Source: Runella sp. SP2 (GTDB lineage Bacteria > Bacteroidota > Bacteroidia > Cytophagales > Spirosomataceae). Taken from it: 64,000 bases of DNA. The DNA lies in the NCBI RefSeq assembly GCF_003711225.1, contig NZ_CP031030.1, forward strand, positions 7,184,501 to 7,248,500, read 5' to 3'. A program made the translations under genes and the position numbers. Positions 52,588 through 62,317 of the stretch are shown in pieces (the stretch's first letter is position 1; each line of letters opens with the position of its first letter). The notes below the pieces were generated by a model. The model did not search any database. It was not told where the DNA came from and saw only the letters and a list, made by a program, of their open reading frames with translations.

Positions 52588-52748
52588 GCTATAAATAGGA
52601 ATAAAAAGCTTTGAAGCCCAAAATAAGGGAACTTATACGTATAAACGGTGGCTGGCCAAAAAAGTTTTGAAGAAATTATGTAAAAACCTTTGGCAAAGTC
52701 CCCAACTTTGGCAAAGTTCGCAAACGTACCACCCACAAGCTTGAATCT

Positions 52749-54083
52749 ATGTTACGTCATCTACAAACCCTTTTTCTTGTTCTTGGTTGCAGTTTTTTAT
52801 TGACAAGTTGTGCTACTTCCCAAACCAAATCGACGGCCAAAGTTAACAATGCACCGCCTGCTACCAAGTGGGGAGAGTTGGTGAGTAATTCGGCAGTTTT
52901 TCGTCAAAACCATACGGGATTTGCCTTGTATGACCTCGAAAAACAAGAAACCGTGGCCGAATACCAAGCCGACCGCTATTTTACACCCGCCTCCAACACC
53001 AAACTTTTTACCCTCTACGCGGGGCTATGTCTGCTCGGTGACTCTATCCCCGCCTTGCGCTATACCACCAAAGGCGATTCGCTGATTTTTTGGGGGACAG
53101 GTGACCCCAGCTTGTTGCATCCTGATATGCCTGCGTCAAACGTTTTTGCTTTTCTGAAAAACTGGCGTGGCCATTTGTTTTATTACCCCCACAATTACAC
53201 AGGTAAGCGCTTCGGGGCGGGTTGGTCGTGGGCTGATTATGCCGACTACTACCAAGCCGAAATTTCGCCCTTGCCTGTGTACGGTAACGTCGTGCGCTTT
53301 ACCAACAACACCGTCAGTCCGCGGACTTTCAAAGATAGTTTGCGCACGGCCGCTTGGTCCGAAAAATTCAAACTAACGCGTGACGAATTTGCCAATAATT
53401 TTTACTCGATGGGTTGGCCTACCAAATCGTTTACCGAAGATTTACCCTTCCGCGTCGCCAACTCCACCATGGCCTATTTGCTTTCGGATACGCTCAAAAA
53501 AGAAGTTCGGTTGTTTCCCAAAACAGCTCTTGGGCCACAGTTTAAGACACTTTACAGCTTGCCTATCGATACCCTCTACCGCCGTATGTTGCAAGTGAGC
53601 GACAATATGTTTGCCGAGCAAATTTTACTCTTATGCGCCTCCCAAATCGACCCTAACAACGAAGGCATCGACGCTACGAAAGCCATTGAGCACGTTAAAA
53701 AACAGTTTTTGGCCGACCTTCCCGACGAGCCTATTTGGGAAGATGGTTCGGGCTTATCGCGCTACAATTTGTTTACGCCGCGTTCGGTGGTGAAATTATT
53801 ACAGAAAATATACGCAAAAGTTCCTGAGCAAGAACGCCTCTTTGGGCTGATGGCCATTGGTGGAAAAGCGGGAACCATTCGGAATCAGTACAAAAGCAAA
53901 ACGCCTTTTGTTTTTGCCAAAACGGGCTCGTTGGCCAATACGTATTGTTTGAGTGGCTATCTTCGTACCAAAAGTGGCAAAACGCTGATTTTTAGTTTAA
54001 TGAATGGAGCGTACATCAAAAAAACGGCCGAAATTCGTGCAGAAGTTGAGAAAATTTTGACCGAAATTCACGAAAAGTACTAG
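52749..54083 (+). CDS. dacB: D-alanyl-D-alanine carboxypeptidase/endopeptidase (PBP4, S13 family)
   Basis: 444 residues. Lipoprotein signal with lipobox FLLTSC (Cys19), then the S13 domain with SxxK (Ser82-Asn-Thr-Lys85), SxN (Ser284-Asp-Asn286) and KTG (391-393). It trims or cleaves peptidoglycan cross-links in the periplasm. Followed 14 bases later by the DUF2252 gene on the same strand. Lipid anchoring of a PBP4 is not unusual in this phylum. Confidence 0.93.
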   Translation: MLRHLQTLFLVLGCSFLLTSCATSQTKSTAKVNNAPPATKWGELVSNSAVFRQNHTGFALYDLEKQETVAEYQADRYFTPASNTKLFTLYAGLCLLGDSIPALRYTTKGDSLIFWGTGDPSLLHPDMPASNVFAFLKNWRGHLFYYPHNYTGKRFGAGWSWADYADYYQAEISPLPVYGNVVRFTNNTVSPRTFKDSLRTAAWSEKFKLTRDEFANNFYSMGWPTKSFTEDLPFRVANSTMAYLLSDTLKKEVRLFPKTALGPQFKTLYSLPIDTLYRRMLQVSDNMFAEQILLLCASQIDPNNEGIDATKAIEHVKKQFLADLPDEPIWEDGSGLSRYNLFTPRSVVKLLQKIYAKVPEQERLFGLMAIGGKAGTIRNQYKSKTPFVFAKTGSLANTYCLSGYLRTKSGKTLIFSLMNGAYIKKTAEIRAEVEKILTEIHEKY

Positions 54084-54097
54084 ACGTAATTACACTT

Positions 54098-55288
54098 ATG
54101 ACAGTCAACGAACACATAAAGCAGTCGAATCAAGGACGTAACCCACAGTTGTTGGAGCAAAAATACGAGCGTATGTCGGAGGGGTTGTTCCTATTTTTTC
54201 GGGCAACTTCATCGGTCTTTTTTCAAGACCTTGCGCAACATTTTTCGACTACCGACCCAACTCGCGTTTGGGGGTGTGGGGATTTGCATTTGCAAAATTT
54301 TGGTACCTACAAAGCCGAAAATCGTTTGGTTTATTTTGACATTAACGATTTTGATGACGCCGCCCTACTTCCCGCTACTTGGGAGTTAGCGCGAATGCTT
54401 ACGAGCCTTTATATTGCGGGGGAAGAGTTGGATTTGGAACCCGAAGAAAATGAACAAATGGCGCTCGCGTTTTTGGACAGTTATACCAAAACCCTGCTTT
54501 CAGGAAAACCCATCGACATTGAGAGGCGTATTGCGACGGGGATGTTGGCCGAATTTTTTGACCAACTCGAAAAACGCCGTCGCAAGGATTTTATCAAAAC
54601 ACGTACCGTCAAAGTAGAAGGCGAACGCAAACTCAACCTCGAAAACGGGAAGGTGTTGCCTATATCGGCGCAAAAGCGTTCGGAAATTGAAACGTTGCTA
54701 ACGGCTTGGCTTCAACAACATCCCAATCCGTTTTTTACCCGTATTTGTGACATTGGTGTTCGGCTTACGGGTACGGCGAGTTTGGGCTTAGAACGTTACG
54801 TGATTTTGGTCGAAAACACCAAAGAAAAGCAGTATTTGCTCGACCTCAAAGAAGCAAGAACGTCCACGCTAACACCATTTTTGCCGCTTCCCCAGCCCAC
54901 TTGGCCGACCGAAGCCGCTCGGATTGTGGGTGTTCAAAGTCGGGTTAACAATGTACTACCAACCTTGTTTTGTGAAATCGTAGCTCAGGGAAAATCGTTT
55001 GTGTTGAAAGAACTTCAACCTGAGCAAGACAAGCTAGACTTTCATTTGTGGGACGGCGAGTTGGAGACGCTCGAAGACCTGATCCGAACTACGGCCGTTA
55101 TTGTTGCCTCGGGGCACTTGCGAAGTGCAGGGCGGCAAGGTTCGTCGATTGCTGATGAGCTGATTGACTTTGCAAAACAACCGCAGTGGCAGCAAGACCT
55201 ACTCACGTTTTGCCGTGAATACCCCAACAAAGTTCACCAAGATTATTTCGCCTTCTGTGAGGCGCACGAAGAAGGTTTCTTTGAATGA
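54098..55288 (+). CDS. DUF2252 family protein
   Basis: 396 residues. The motifs VWGCGDLHLQNFGTY and VYFDINDFDDA resemble the catalytic loop (GDxHxxN) and Asp of aminoglycoside-phosphotransferase-like kinases, the fold proposed for DUF2252. The substrate is unknown. The 3' end overlaps the start of the next Crp-family gene by 4 bases, indicating co-expression. Confidence 0.88.
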   Translation: MTVNEHIKQSNQGRNPQLLEQKYERMSEGLFLFFRATSSVFFQDLAQHFSTTDPTRVWGCGDLHLQNFGTYKAENRLVYFDINDFDDAALLPATWELARMLTSLYIAGEELDLEPEENEQMALAFLDSYTKTLLSGKPIDIERRIATGMLAEFFDQLEKRRRKDFIKTRTVKVEGERKLNLENGKVLPISAQKRSEIETLLTAWLQQHPNPFFTRICDIGVRLTGTASLGLERYVILVENTKEKQYLLDLKEARTSTLTPFLPLPQPTWPTEAARIVGVQSRVNNVLPTLFCEIVAQGKSFVLKELQPEQDKLDFHLWDGELETLEDLIRTTAVIVASGHLRSAGRQGSSIADELIDFAKQPQWQQDLLTFCREYPNKVHQDYFAFCEAHEEGFFE

Positions 55289-55851
55289 TGTCGCCCATTA
55301 TTCAGTTTTTTGACGAAATAGAACGGCTTCCCGAGGAAGCCAAAGCGCTCATTGCCCAAAAAGCCAAGCTGCACCGATTTACCAAGGGAGAAATTATTTT
55401 CCAACAAGGCCAAGCCTGCCACCATATGTTTTTTATGGTGTCGGGCTTGGCGCGGGTTTTTCACGGAAAAGAAGACAAAGAAGTGGTCGATTGGCTGGCG
55501 ACACAGGGAAACCCTTTTACAGCCATCGATAGCTTTTATGCTCGGCAGCCTAGCCGATATACGATTGAGATTCTGGAAGATTCGCAGGTGTACTCCATTG
55601 GGTATGATGACCTAGAAGCGCTTTGTCGGCAGTTTCACGTCGTGGAGCGCATTGCCCGTTTGGTGACAATGGAGCAGTTTTTGATTTTACAAGAACGCGT
55701 TGACATGATTCAGTTTCAGAATGCGCAACAGCGGTACGATACCTTCCTTCGCCGCTTTCCCGACCTTGCTAACCGCCTGCAACTGACGCATATTGCCTCC
55801 TATTTGGGCATTACCCTCGAAACCTTGAGCCGCATCAGGGCCAAATATTGA
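55285..55851 (+). CDS. Crp/Fnr-family transcriptional regulator
   Basis: 188 residues from the first of two adjacent ATG codons. cNMP-binding-like beta-roll (about 20-115, KGEIIFQQGQACHHMFFMVSG) and HTH (about 150-185, LTHIASYLGITLETLSRIR). Clearly a second member beside the one at 51009, with similar HTH. It overlaps the DUF2252 gene and precedes a membrane protein; likely autoregulated local regulator. Confidence 0.91.
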   Translation: MMSPIIQFFDEIERLPEEAKALIAQKAKLHRFTKGEIIFQQGQACHHMFFMVSGLARVFHGKEDKEVVDWLATQGNPFTAIDSFYARQPSRYTIEILEDSQVYSIGYDDLEALCRQFHVVERIARLVTMEQFLILQERVDMIQFQNAQQRYDTFLRRFPDLANRLQLTHIASYLGITLETLSRIRAKY

Positions 55852-55920
55852 TTTTTTGACATTTGTCAAATGAAGTGTTGGGCGCTTTCCAGACTTTTGG
55901 GGGTATAAACGCTCCCCACA

Positions 55921-56529
55921 ATGGACAAGACAAAAAGCCTTCACCGAATTTCGGGAATCATCATTGCAATCTTTGCCGCAGCCCACCTTTTTAATCACGC
56001 AATGGCGTGGTATGGCATTGATAACCACCGCGAAATAATGGAAGCCCTGCGCAAGATATACCGTCAGCCCGTTGTCGAGACAGGACTTCTGTTGTGTTTT
56101 GGGTTTCAAGTATATAGTGGTATCAAGCAAGCGATGACCCTTAGAAAAGCTCCTCATTTGAGCTTAAACGACCGTTTGCAAATGTACGCGGGTTTAGCTT
56201 TTGCGTTTTTTATTGTTCAACACATTGGGGCAGTGGTTGGGCAGCACCTCTACTTTGGTACCGACACCGACTTCTATTTTGCGGCTCGGGTAGTGTTAGA
56301 AGCACCGTTTAAGTTTTACTTTATTCCCTATTATTTCTTGGGAATCATGGCGTTGGGTATCCACGTAGCAGCTACGCACCGTAAAAAAATCGCTGGAAGG
56401 GTGGGTGAAAAGCAAGCCAATTTTCACGCTTGGATTATTATCGCTTTGGCCTTTTGTACTGCTATTCTGATTTTGTATGTTTTTATGGGAGGGCGCTATG
56501 AGATACGTGGATTTTTGGGTATTGATTAA
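55921..56529 (+). CDS. Membrane protein with conserved His, cytochrome-b-like
   Basis: 202 residues with about five hydrophobic helices. His residues recur in helices (HRISGIIIAIFAAAHLFNHAMAW, FFIVQHIGAVVGQHLYFG, MALGIHVAATHRKK), a pattern suggesting haem b binding like succinate dehydrogenase cytochrome b or DUF4405-type proteins. No associated redox partner nearby. Function unassigned. Confidence 0.75.
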   Translation: MDKTKSLHRISGIIIAIFAAAHLFNHAMAWYGIDNHREIMEALRKIYRQPVVETGLLLCFGFQVYSGIKQAMTLRKAPHLSLNDRLQMYAGLAFAFFIVQHIGAVVGQHLYFGTDTDFYFAARVVLEAPFKFYFIPYYFLGIMALGIHVAATHRKKIAGRVGEKQANFHAWIIIALAFCTAILILYVFMGGRYEIRGFLGID

Positions 56530-56595
56530 AAGAAGTAGCGGGGGACAGAACCCGAGTCTAGTACATGTTATGGAAACAATTTTGATTATTTTATG

Positions 56596-56603
56596 TATCT
56601 TTG
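56596..56603 (+). promoter_or_regulatory. -7 box of the nucleotidyltransferase module
   Basis: TATCTTTG matches TAnnTTTG, 24 bases before the start at 56628, with a leader of about 20 bases. Confidence 0.5.
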
Positions 56604-56627
56604 AATATACAAACATAGAGTAATTAT

Positions 56628-56822
56628 ATGCCTCGAAATATGGCTTTGGTGGGCACAAAAACTCACCAACACATTTATAATCAAGAAGAATCTGATTTGG
56701 CCTACTGGCTATCAAGAAGCCCAATTGAACGACTACAAGCGGTTACTAATTTGGTTAGACAAACTCTTCCAGTAGGGAAACGAATGAATAGAAAAGTGGC
56801 TAATAAAAAGACAATGAAATGA
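56628..56822 (+). CDS. Small protein paired with nucleotidyltransferase (possible antitoxin)
   Basis: 64 residues, very basic at the C-terminus (GKRMNRKVANKKTMK), with a helix around SRSPIERLQAVTNLVRQTL. No membrane helix. The stop overlaps the start of the nucleotidyltransferase gene by 4 bases (ATGA). Small helical proteins before minimal nucleotidyltransferases are often partner or antitoxin proteins; here this is inferred from layout. Confidence 0.65.
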   Translation: MPRNMALVGTKTHQHIYNQEESDLAYWLSRSPIERLQAVTNLVRQTLPVGKRMNRKVANKKTMK

Positions 56823-57277
56823 CTTTAGACCCTGATTTTGAAGAGTTTATTAAGCTACTCAATCAGTTTGAAGTAGCCTATATGGTAGTTGGAGGATATG
56901 CCTTGGCTTTTCCTGGAAAACCGAGATATACTGGCGATTTGGATATTTGGATTGGAATTTCGGACGATAATGCGTCTAAAATGCTCTTGGTACTCAAAGA
57001 ATTTGGATTTGGCTTACTTGGTTTTGAAAAAGAAGATTTTTTAAAAGAGAACCTTATTAATCAATTGGGGTATCCACCTCTCCGAATTGATATTCTGACA
57101 AGCATTGATGGAGTCTCATTTGAAGAAGCGTACCAACATAAACAAATCATCGAAATAGAAGATTGGAAGGCCAATTATATTGGCCTGAATGATTTTATTC
57201 GTAACAAACAAGCCAGTGGCCGTTTGCAGGATTTGGCTGATGTGAAAGTACTGGAAAGTAAACAGCGAAAACCGTGA
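56819..57277 (+). CDS. Minimal nucleotidyltransferase-fold protein (possible toxin)
   Basis: 152 residues of the DNA polymerase beta-like fold: VVGGYALAFPGKPRYTGDLDIWI carries the GG motif and the DxD metal pair; a third acidic residue in LRIDILTSIDG completes the site. The family includes AbiEii/MenA-type toxins that modify tRNA and proteins of unknown role. Paired with the 64-residue gene upstream by ATGA overlap, forming an isolated, self-contained two-gene unit with its own promoter and terminator. Confidence 0.85.
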   Translation: MTLDPDFEEFIKLLNQFEVAYMVVGGYALAFPGKPRYTGDLDIWIGISDDNASKMLLVLKEFGFGLLGFEKEDFLKENLINQLGYPPLRIDILTSIDGVSFEEAYQHKQIIEIEDWKANYIGLNDFIRNKQASGRLQDLADVKVLESKQRKP

Positions 57278-57360
57278 TTTTATAAAGTAGCGTTTACTCT
57301 TATTTCCGAACTGTCATACTGAGATAAGTAGCAATTCCACTATCACGTTTCCCAAAAACA

Positions 57361-57392
57361 AAAAAACGGGCACTTCTCAGCGCCCGTTTTTT
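57361..57392. terminator. Bidirectional terminator
   Basis: AAAAAACGGGC (57361-57371) pairs with GCCCGTTTTTT (57382-57392), between the nucleotidyltransferase gene and the convergent dnaJ. Confidence 0.9.
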
Positions 57393-57408
57393 GTTATATA
57401 TGAAAATC

Positions 57409-58560
57409 TTAATGGAAGAAATCCTTCATTTTTTCAAAAAAACCTTTCTCATTTTTTCCAGGTTTAGGCTGGAAGTTGGGAGAATTACGGAGTTTTTCGA
57501 GCAGGGCACGTTCGTCGTTACTTACTTGTTTTGGCGTCCAAATATTGATGTGAATCAACTGATCACCACGGCCGTAGCCATTGAGTTCTTTGATTCCTTT
57601 TCCTTTCAAACGCAAAATTTTACCGCCTTGAATACCCGCTTCAATCGGTACGCGTGCCTTTCCGTCGAGGGTAGGGACTTCTACGGCTGTTCCTAATGCA
57701 GCATCAATAAAACTCAGGTGCAAGTCATAGACTAAGTTGTTGCCATCACGCTTCAACTGTTCGTCTTCTTCTTCCTCCACGACAATCAGCAAATCACCTG
57801 CTATACCGCCACGGGGAGGCACGTTTCCTTTGCCACTCATTGAAAGCTGCATTCCGTCGGCTACACCGCCAGGAATTTTGATGCTAATCAAATCCTCTTC
57901 TAACACCCGTCCTTCACCTGCGCAAGCTTCGCAACGTTCGGTGACAATTTTTCCTTCTCCGTTACAAGTGGGGCAAGTGCTAGTCGATACCATTTGGCCG
58001 AGCATTGTGCTTACTACTTTACGTACTTGGCCGTTTCCGTTACAAGTATGACAGGTCTTCAGCGAGCCGCCATTTTTAGCGCCGTTGCCGCCGCAAGTGT
58101 TGCAACTTACGTAGCGTTTTACTTTGATTTTTTTATCAGCTCCTTCGGCGACTTCACGAAGGTCTAGTTTGAGTTTGATGCGGAGGTCTGTCCCACGGCG
58201 CACGCGGCGACCACCGCCGCCGCCACCGCCAAACATATCCCCAAATGGTGATGAATCACCAAATATATCCCCAAACTGAGAGAAAATATCGTTGATGTCG
58301 AAACCTTGGCCACCGCCAAAGCCGCCGTTTCCGCCCATGCCTGCGTGCCCAAATTGGTCATAACGTTTGCGTTTTTCGGCATCACTAAGCACTCCGTAGG
58401 CTTCGGCAGCTTCTTTAAACTTTTCTTCTGCCGACGGGTCGTCAGGATTTTTGTCAGGGTGGTATTTGATAGCCAATTTACGGTAGGCTTTCTTGATTTC
58501 ATCCTCCGACGCCCCTTTGCTTACGCCAAGAATTTCGTAATAGTCTCTTTTTTGTGCCAT
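57409..58560 (-). CDS. dnaJ: Chaperone protein DnaJ
   Basis: 383 residues. J domain (about 1-70, HPD in [10 protein letters not shown]), Gly/Phe-rich linker (about 75-120, with runs of Gly), four zinc-finger repeats [24 protein letters not shown] and CEACAGEG, and the C-terminal substrate-binding domain. Co-chaperone of DnaK. It follows grpE with a 4-base gap; dnaK is not in the window. Confidence 0.97.
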   Translation of the reverse strand: MAQKRDYYEILGVSKGASEDEIKKAYRKLAIKYHPDKNPDDPSAEEKFKEAAEAYGVLSDAEKRKRYDQFGHAGMGGNGGFGGGQGFDINDIFSQFGDIFGDSSPFGDMFGGGGGGGRRVRRGTDLRIKLKLDLREVAEGADKKIKVKRYVSCNTCGGNGAKNGGSLKTCHTCNGNGQVRKVVSTMLGQMVSTSTCPTCNGEGKIVTERCEACAGEGRVLEEDLISIKIPGGVADGMQLSMSGKGNVPPRGGIAGDLLIVVEEEEDEQLKRDGNNLVYDLHLSFIDAALGTAVEVPTLDGKARVPIEAGIQGGKILRLKGKGIKELNGYGRGDQLIHINIWTPKQVSNDERALLEKLRNSPNFQPKPGKNEKGFFEKMKDFFH

Positions 58561-58564
58561 TATC

Positions 58565-59113
58565 TTAACTACCCACTACCACTTTTGCGTAGCGAATCAC
58601 TTTTTCGTTCAAGAAATATCCTTTTTCTATTTCATCAATCACCTTGCCCTTTAAGTCTGCGCTAGGGGCAGGGAACTGCGTAATCGACTCGTGTAGGTCT
58701 GCATCAAATACTTCCCCTTTTGCCGTCATTGGTTTTAGACCTTTGGCTTCCAGTGTTTTGGAGAACTTGTTGTAAATCAACCCAACACCTTCTTTCAACG
58801 GGGCAATTTCGCTTACCGTTTCAAAAGAGGCCATCGCGCGTTCAAAATCATCAACGACTGGCAACACCGCCTTCATCAATTCTTCATTGGCATTTGAAAT
58901 AAGGTCGAGTTTCTCTTTGGCAGTACGGCGGCGGAAGTTCTCAAAGTCGGCGTATAAACGCAAATATTTGTCTTTCAATTCCGCTACTTCGGCTTCCAAT
59001 TTTTCCGTTTTGGTTACTTCCGTTTCTTGCGCTATTTCTGTAGCCTCTTGGGTAGGCGTAGTTTCTTCTGCCACAATCTCTTCGTTTTGGATTGGTTCGT
59101 TCTCGGTTGTCAT
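58565..59113 (-). CDS. grpE: Nucleotide exchange factor GrpE
   Basis: 182 residues. Acidic disordered N-terminus (about 1-40), long coiled coil ([27 protein letters not shown]) and C-terminal beta domain with [14 protein letters not shown] and [16 protein letters not shown]. Promotes ADP release from DnaK. First gene of the grpE-dnaJ operon. Confidence 0.97.
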   Translation of the reverse strand: MTTENEPIQNEEIVAEETTPTQEATEIAQETEVTKTEKLEAEVAELKDKYLRLYADFENFRRRTAKEKLDLISNANEELMKAVLPVVDDFERAMASFETVSEIAPLKEGVGLIYNKFSKTLEAKGLKPMTAKGEVFDADLHESITQFPAPSADLKGKVIDEIEKGYFLNEKVIRYAKVVVGS

Positions 59114-59208
59114 ATTTTTAAAAATACCTTTATTGCTCTTTTTTATAACTACAAATATCTAAAATTTCTTTGCCACAGTAGCCAAAACTGACAGATTGGC
59201 AGATGTGC

Positions 59209-59312
59209 AGCGGGTTGCTCACAACCCGCTTGAAAGCGGCAAAGATGAAAGGGCAAAATTTAAAAATGTAAATGTGCAAAACCTCAAGTGTGCCAAGGGT
59301 TGCTCACAACCC
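59209..59312. repeat. Two GGGTTGCTCACAACCC hairpins
   Basis: Copies at 59209-59230 (stem extended to AGCGGGTTG/CAACCCGCT) and 59297-59312, about 85 bases apart, each followed by CGCT(T/C)GAAA. They fill the 244-base gap between lptD and grpE; no gene seen there. Confidence 0.75.
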
Positions 59313-59357
59313 GCTCGAAATCGCAACAAATAAAACCTCAAACAGGAAACCCCCAAC

Positions 59358-62147
59358 CTAAAACCCACCCTGATCGTAGAAGGTACGGCGGCGTGAAAGT
59401 TTCAAGTCTCGTAAAAGGGCGGATTTGGCGCGGATTTCAAAGTTATAGTTGTTGGCGCGGAAGCCTGACCCAGCAAAAGGTGTCCAGTTGAACGACATTT
59501 CCCAGCAGTGCAAGTCGCGAATGATACCGATATTGGTAATCGAAGGTGCTTTGGCTACAACGTCAACGCCCGTCGAATACGTAAATTTCCACTTAGGAGT
59601 CAAGCTAAAGTCTCCCTGCATGGTCAGGGCCTGAATGGTCGTTGCTTTGGCCAAGCCTTGTTTGGTGTATCCGAAGTTGTAACTAAAATTAACCGTCCAC
59701 GGAATGTTAAAATCAACGTATGCCGCAGGATTGGCATTAATCATCCGTTGTTGTTCTTCGGTATTAGGGGTATTGGCTTTTTTAGGCTTATCGGCACCTT
59801 TGGGGGCAAACCGCGTCGAAAAGGCGATGTTCATGTTCGACAGCTTGGCCAGCCCTTGGTTTGCCATCACCGAATATTTATTGATTTTACGTCCAACCGT
59901 ACCGTAAGCCGCGTCTTGCACATAAGCGTAGGGGTCAAAACTAGCCGAGAAGTTGAAATTCAGGTTTTTAAACAACTGCGCGTTGGCCGCTAAACTAATA
60001 TCTGACATATTGAGCGAGTCGGCCATGAGGTTATACGAACCGTTCAAACTCAAGTTGTCCAAAATAGATTTTTTCTCAAACTGTTTGCCCGTAGAGTCGG
60101 ATTTAGGGCGGAGTTTGGCTTCAAATAAGTTGTTCAAACTCCACGAAATTGCGGCGGCTGAGGTACCTGAAGTCGTTAAGTTTCCACCCACGGTTCGATA
60201 ACGATTCAAGTAACGCACTTCGCCTCGCTCATTAACCACCGTTTTTTCGTACAAATTCGACTGGTCAGGTACATAACTAATGCTTGCCGATGGAATCACG
60301 GTATGACGAATGGCCTCCAAGCGTTTGCCTTTGATAAAAAATGTTCCGTAGAGGCGGGTATTGACACTGGCGCTGAACGAAACGTTGTTGGCAAAATAGA
60401 ACCCTTTGAGGGTGTCCACTTGTACTTTGTTTCCGCTAATGTATTTGTATTGAAACTTTTGCGTAAAGGCATCACCCGACATCGAAATGCCTGGAGTGAT
60501 GTTAATGTAGCGGAATAGTTTAATGTTCGGTAAAGAAATCGGAATCGAAAAACGCCCCGTAAACTGTGAGTTTTTGATAAACTGACTGAAAGTTTCGGCG
60601 TTTAACGCATAAGTAGTGATGGGACTTGTGCTACTTCCCACCACGTTGGTAGGAGGATTCGCCCATACAAATCCCAAGCGTGCACTTGACGTATCAGCAT
60701 ACACAATGTTGTTGTTGGCCGTTAGCCCTCCGCTGAAATCCATCCCCAAGCGAAAGCTTTCATACCACGCACCCGTCCCACCTTTGAGGGCAAAAGGAGC
60801 GATTTGGTTGATACCGAAGTTAAAATCAATACCTGCATCAATCGCCCCTGGGTCAATTTGATTTCCGTCGGCATCTACTTTGGAGCGGTCGGGGAAACGC
60901 TGATTGACGCGCATACTAGCTCCCATCCGCGCAAATTGCCCAAACTGCTTGTTGTATTGTACCGACGACCCCGCCACGTTTTGGATGTAGCGCTGGGTGC
61001 TAAATTCGTTGAACTGGTTAAAGCTATTGCTACCGATGTTGACCGAAGCACCAAAACTCGACGTCCCGCGGGTGACGGGTGTGTGTGTCCAGTTGAGACT
61101 AAAGTCATTACGTGGTTTGTTCAACACCTTGATTTCGTTTCCTTGCACGTTGCGGTTGAAGCGCAGGTTAAAGTTCCCGTTGAAACGGTATTTGACCGCA
61201 TACGGCATGGCTAGTCCTATTCCCCAGCTTCCTCGGGAGTAAATCTGCCCCGTAATGCTCATGTTGATTTTGTCACTAATCGCCCAGTAATAGCCCCCGT
61301 CGCGGAGGTAGTAACCACGGCCATTGGGCTCTTCGCCGTAGGTAGGCATGATGAGTCCCGACGTACCAATTTCTTTTTTCTTAGGAATGGGAAAAAAGCC
61401 AAAAGGTAAACCAATGGGCAAAGGTACATCGGCAATTACTAAATTGAACGGCCCCGAAATGACCTGTTTTTCGGGAATGACTTTGATTCTCTTGGCTGCG
61501 ATGTGGAAGTGAGGGTGGGTCAGGTTACAGGTTGTATAAATCGACCCACGAATGTACATATTGTCCTCGGCGTCTTTCTTTACCGTTGTCCCACGGATAT
61601 TGCCATCGCCTTGTTGGGTCACAATACCTTTAATAAATCCTTTCCTTGTCTTGAAATTATACCGCAGTTCTTTGGTGTCATACTTTTCGCCGTTGTCCTC
61701 AAAAATAGGTTCTCCAACCCATTTTTTGGAGGTTGTATCGTACGTTCCTTTGGCAAAAACCTCGTTGGTTGTCCAGTTTAAACGAATGTAATCCGCCTGT
61801 AGGACAATGGCTCCATACGTCACTTTGGCTTGTCCGTAAAGATGCACTTCCTGGGCGGTAGGATCCATGATGGTCGAATCTTTGGCGCTATAGACCACCG
61901 TGCTTTTGAGGTCGCTTTCGGCTTGGAGGGTATCTTTTTTGGTGCTATCGGCATTGGCCATGGTAACTCCAACGCGAGGAAGTGATGCCGAGCGCTTTTG
62001 GAGCGAATCGGGAGCTACAACGGGATTCGTTGGTTTACGAGGAAGTAGCCTTTGGGCCATTAACCCAAAGTTGCCCATCAAGATTAGGGCCAAACATAGC
62101 AGCCAATGGGCGGCACTTGCGATACTCTTCTGTGTTCGTGGAGACAA
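59358..62147 (-). CDS. lptD: LPS-assembly protein LptD (Bacteroidota type)
   Basis: 929 residues. The start is a TTG at 62147: no ATG or GTG occurs upstream in frame, and the next ATG would fall inside the signal peptide (HWLLCLALILMGNFGLMAQ). An OstA-like beta-jellyroll N-domain (about 85-230, AKVTYGAIVLQADYIRLNW) is followed by a large beta barrel with the family segment PLPIGLPFGFFPIPKKKEIG. Inserts LPS into the outer membrane. Length and layout fit Bacteroidota LptD. The partner LptE is not adjacent. Confidence 0.88.
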   Translation of the reverse strand: MSPRTQKSIASAAHWLLCLALILMGNFGLMAQRLLPRKPTNPVVAPDSLQKRSASLPRVGVTMANADSTKKDTLQAESDLKSTVVYSAKDSTIMDPTAQEVHLYGQAKVTYGAIVLQADYIRLNWTTNEVFAKGTYDTTSKKWVGEPIFEDNGEKYDTKELRYNFKTRKGFIKGIVTQQGDGNIRGTTVKKDAEDNMYIRGSIYTTCNLTHPHFHIAAKRIKVIPEKQVISGPFNLVIADVPLPIGLPFGFFPIPKKKEIGTSGLIMPTYGEEPNGRGYYLRDGGYYWAISDKINMSITGQIYSRGSWGIGLAMPYAVKYRFNGNFNLRFNRNVQGNEIKVLNKPRNDFSLNWTHTPVTRGTSSFGASVNIGSNSFNQFNEFSTQRYIQNVAGSSVQYNKQFGQFARMGASMRVNQRFPDRSKVDADGNQIDPGAIDAGIDFNFGINQIAPFALKGGTGAWYESFRLGMDFSGGLTANNNIVYADTSSARLGFVWANPPTNVVGSSTSPITTYALNAETFSQFIKNSQFTGRFSIPISLPNIKLFRYINITPGISMSGDAFTQKFQYKYISGNKVQVDTLKGFYFANNVSFSASVNTRLYGTFFIKGKRLEAIRHTVIPSASISYVPDQSNLYEKTVVNERGEVRYLNRYRTVGGNLTTSGTSAAAISWSLNNLFEAKLRPKSDSTGKQFEKKSILDNLSLNGSYNLMADSLNMSDISLAANAQLFKNLNFNFSASFDPYAYVQDAAYGTVGRKINKYSVMANQGLAKLSNMNIAFSTRFAPKGADKPKKANTPNTEEQQRMINANPAAYVDFNIPWTVNFSYNFGYTKQGLAKATTIQALTMQGDFSLTPKWKFTYSTGVDVVAKAPSITNIGIIRDLHCWEMSFNWTPFAGSGFRANNYNFEIRAKSALLRDLKLSRRRTFYDQGGF

Positions 62148-62167
62148 CTTTACAACTACTTTATTTG

Positions 62168-62175
62168 CAAAAGTA
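62168..62175 (-). promoter_or_regulatory. -7 box of lptD
   Basis: On the minus strand TACTTTTG followed by CA matches the TAnnTTTG consensus, about 20 bases before the TTG start at 62147, which supports that start. No clear -33 TTG. Confidence 0.5.
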
Positions 62176-62317
62176 CGGCATTCCGCGTTTTGAAGGGACG
62201 AAAGTTTGTTAAAAGTTATTAAAGCCCTTTTTTGTCTCCCCTCAATTTGCTTCCCTCATCAGTAAAATCAGACGAGCCAAGTCTTAAAACGTCAGACTGT
62301 TAAACTTCGTATTTTTT

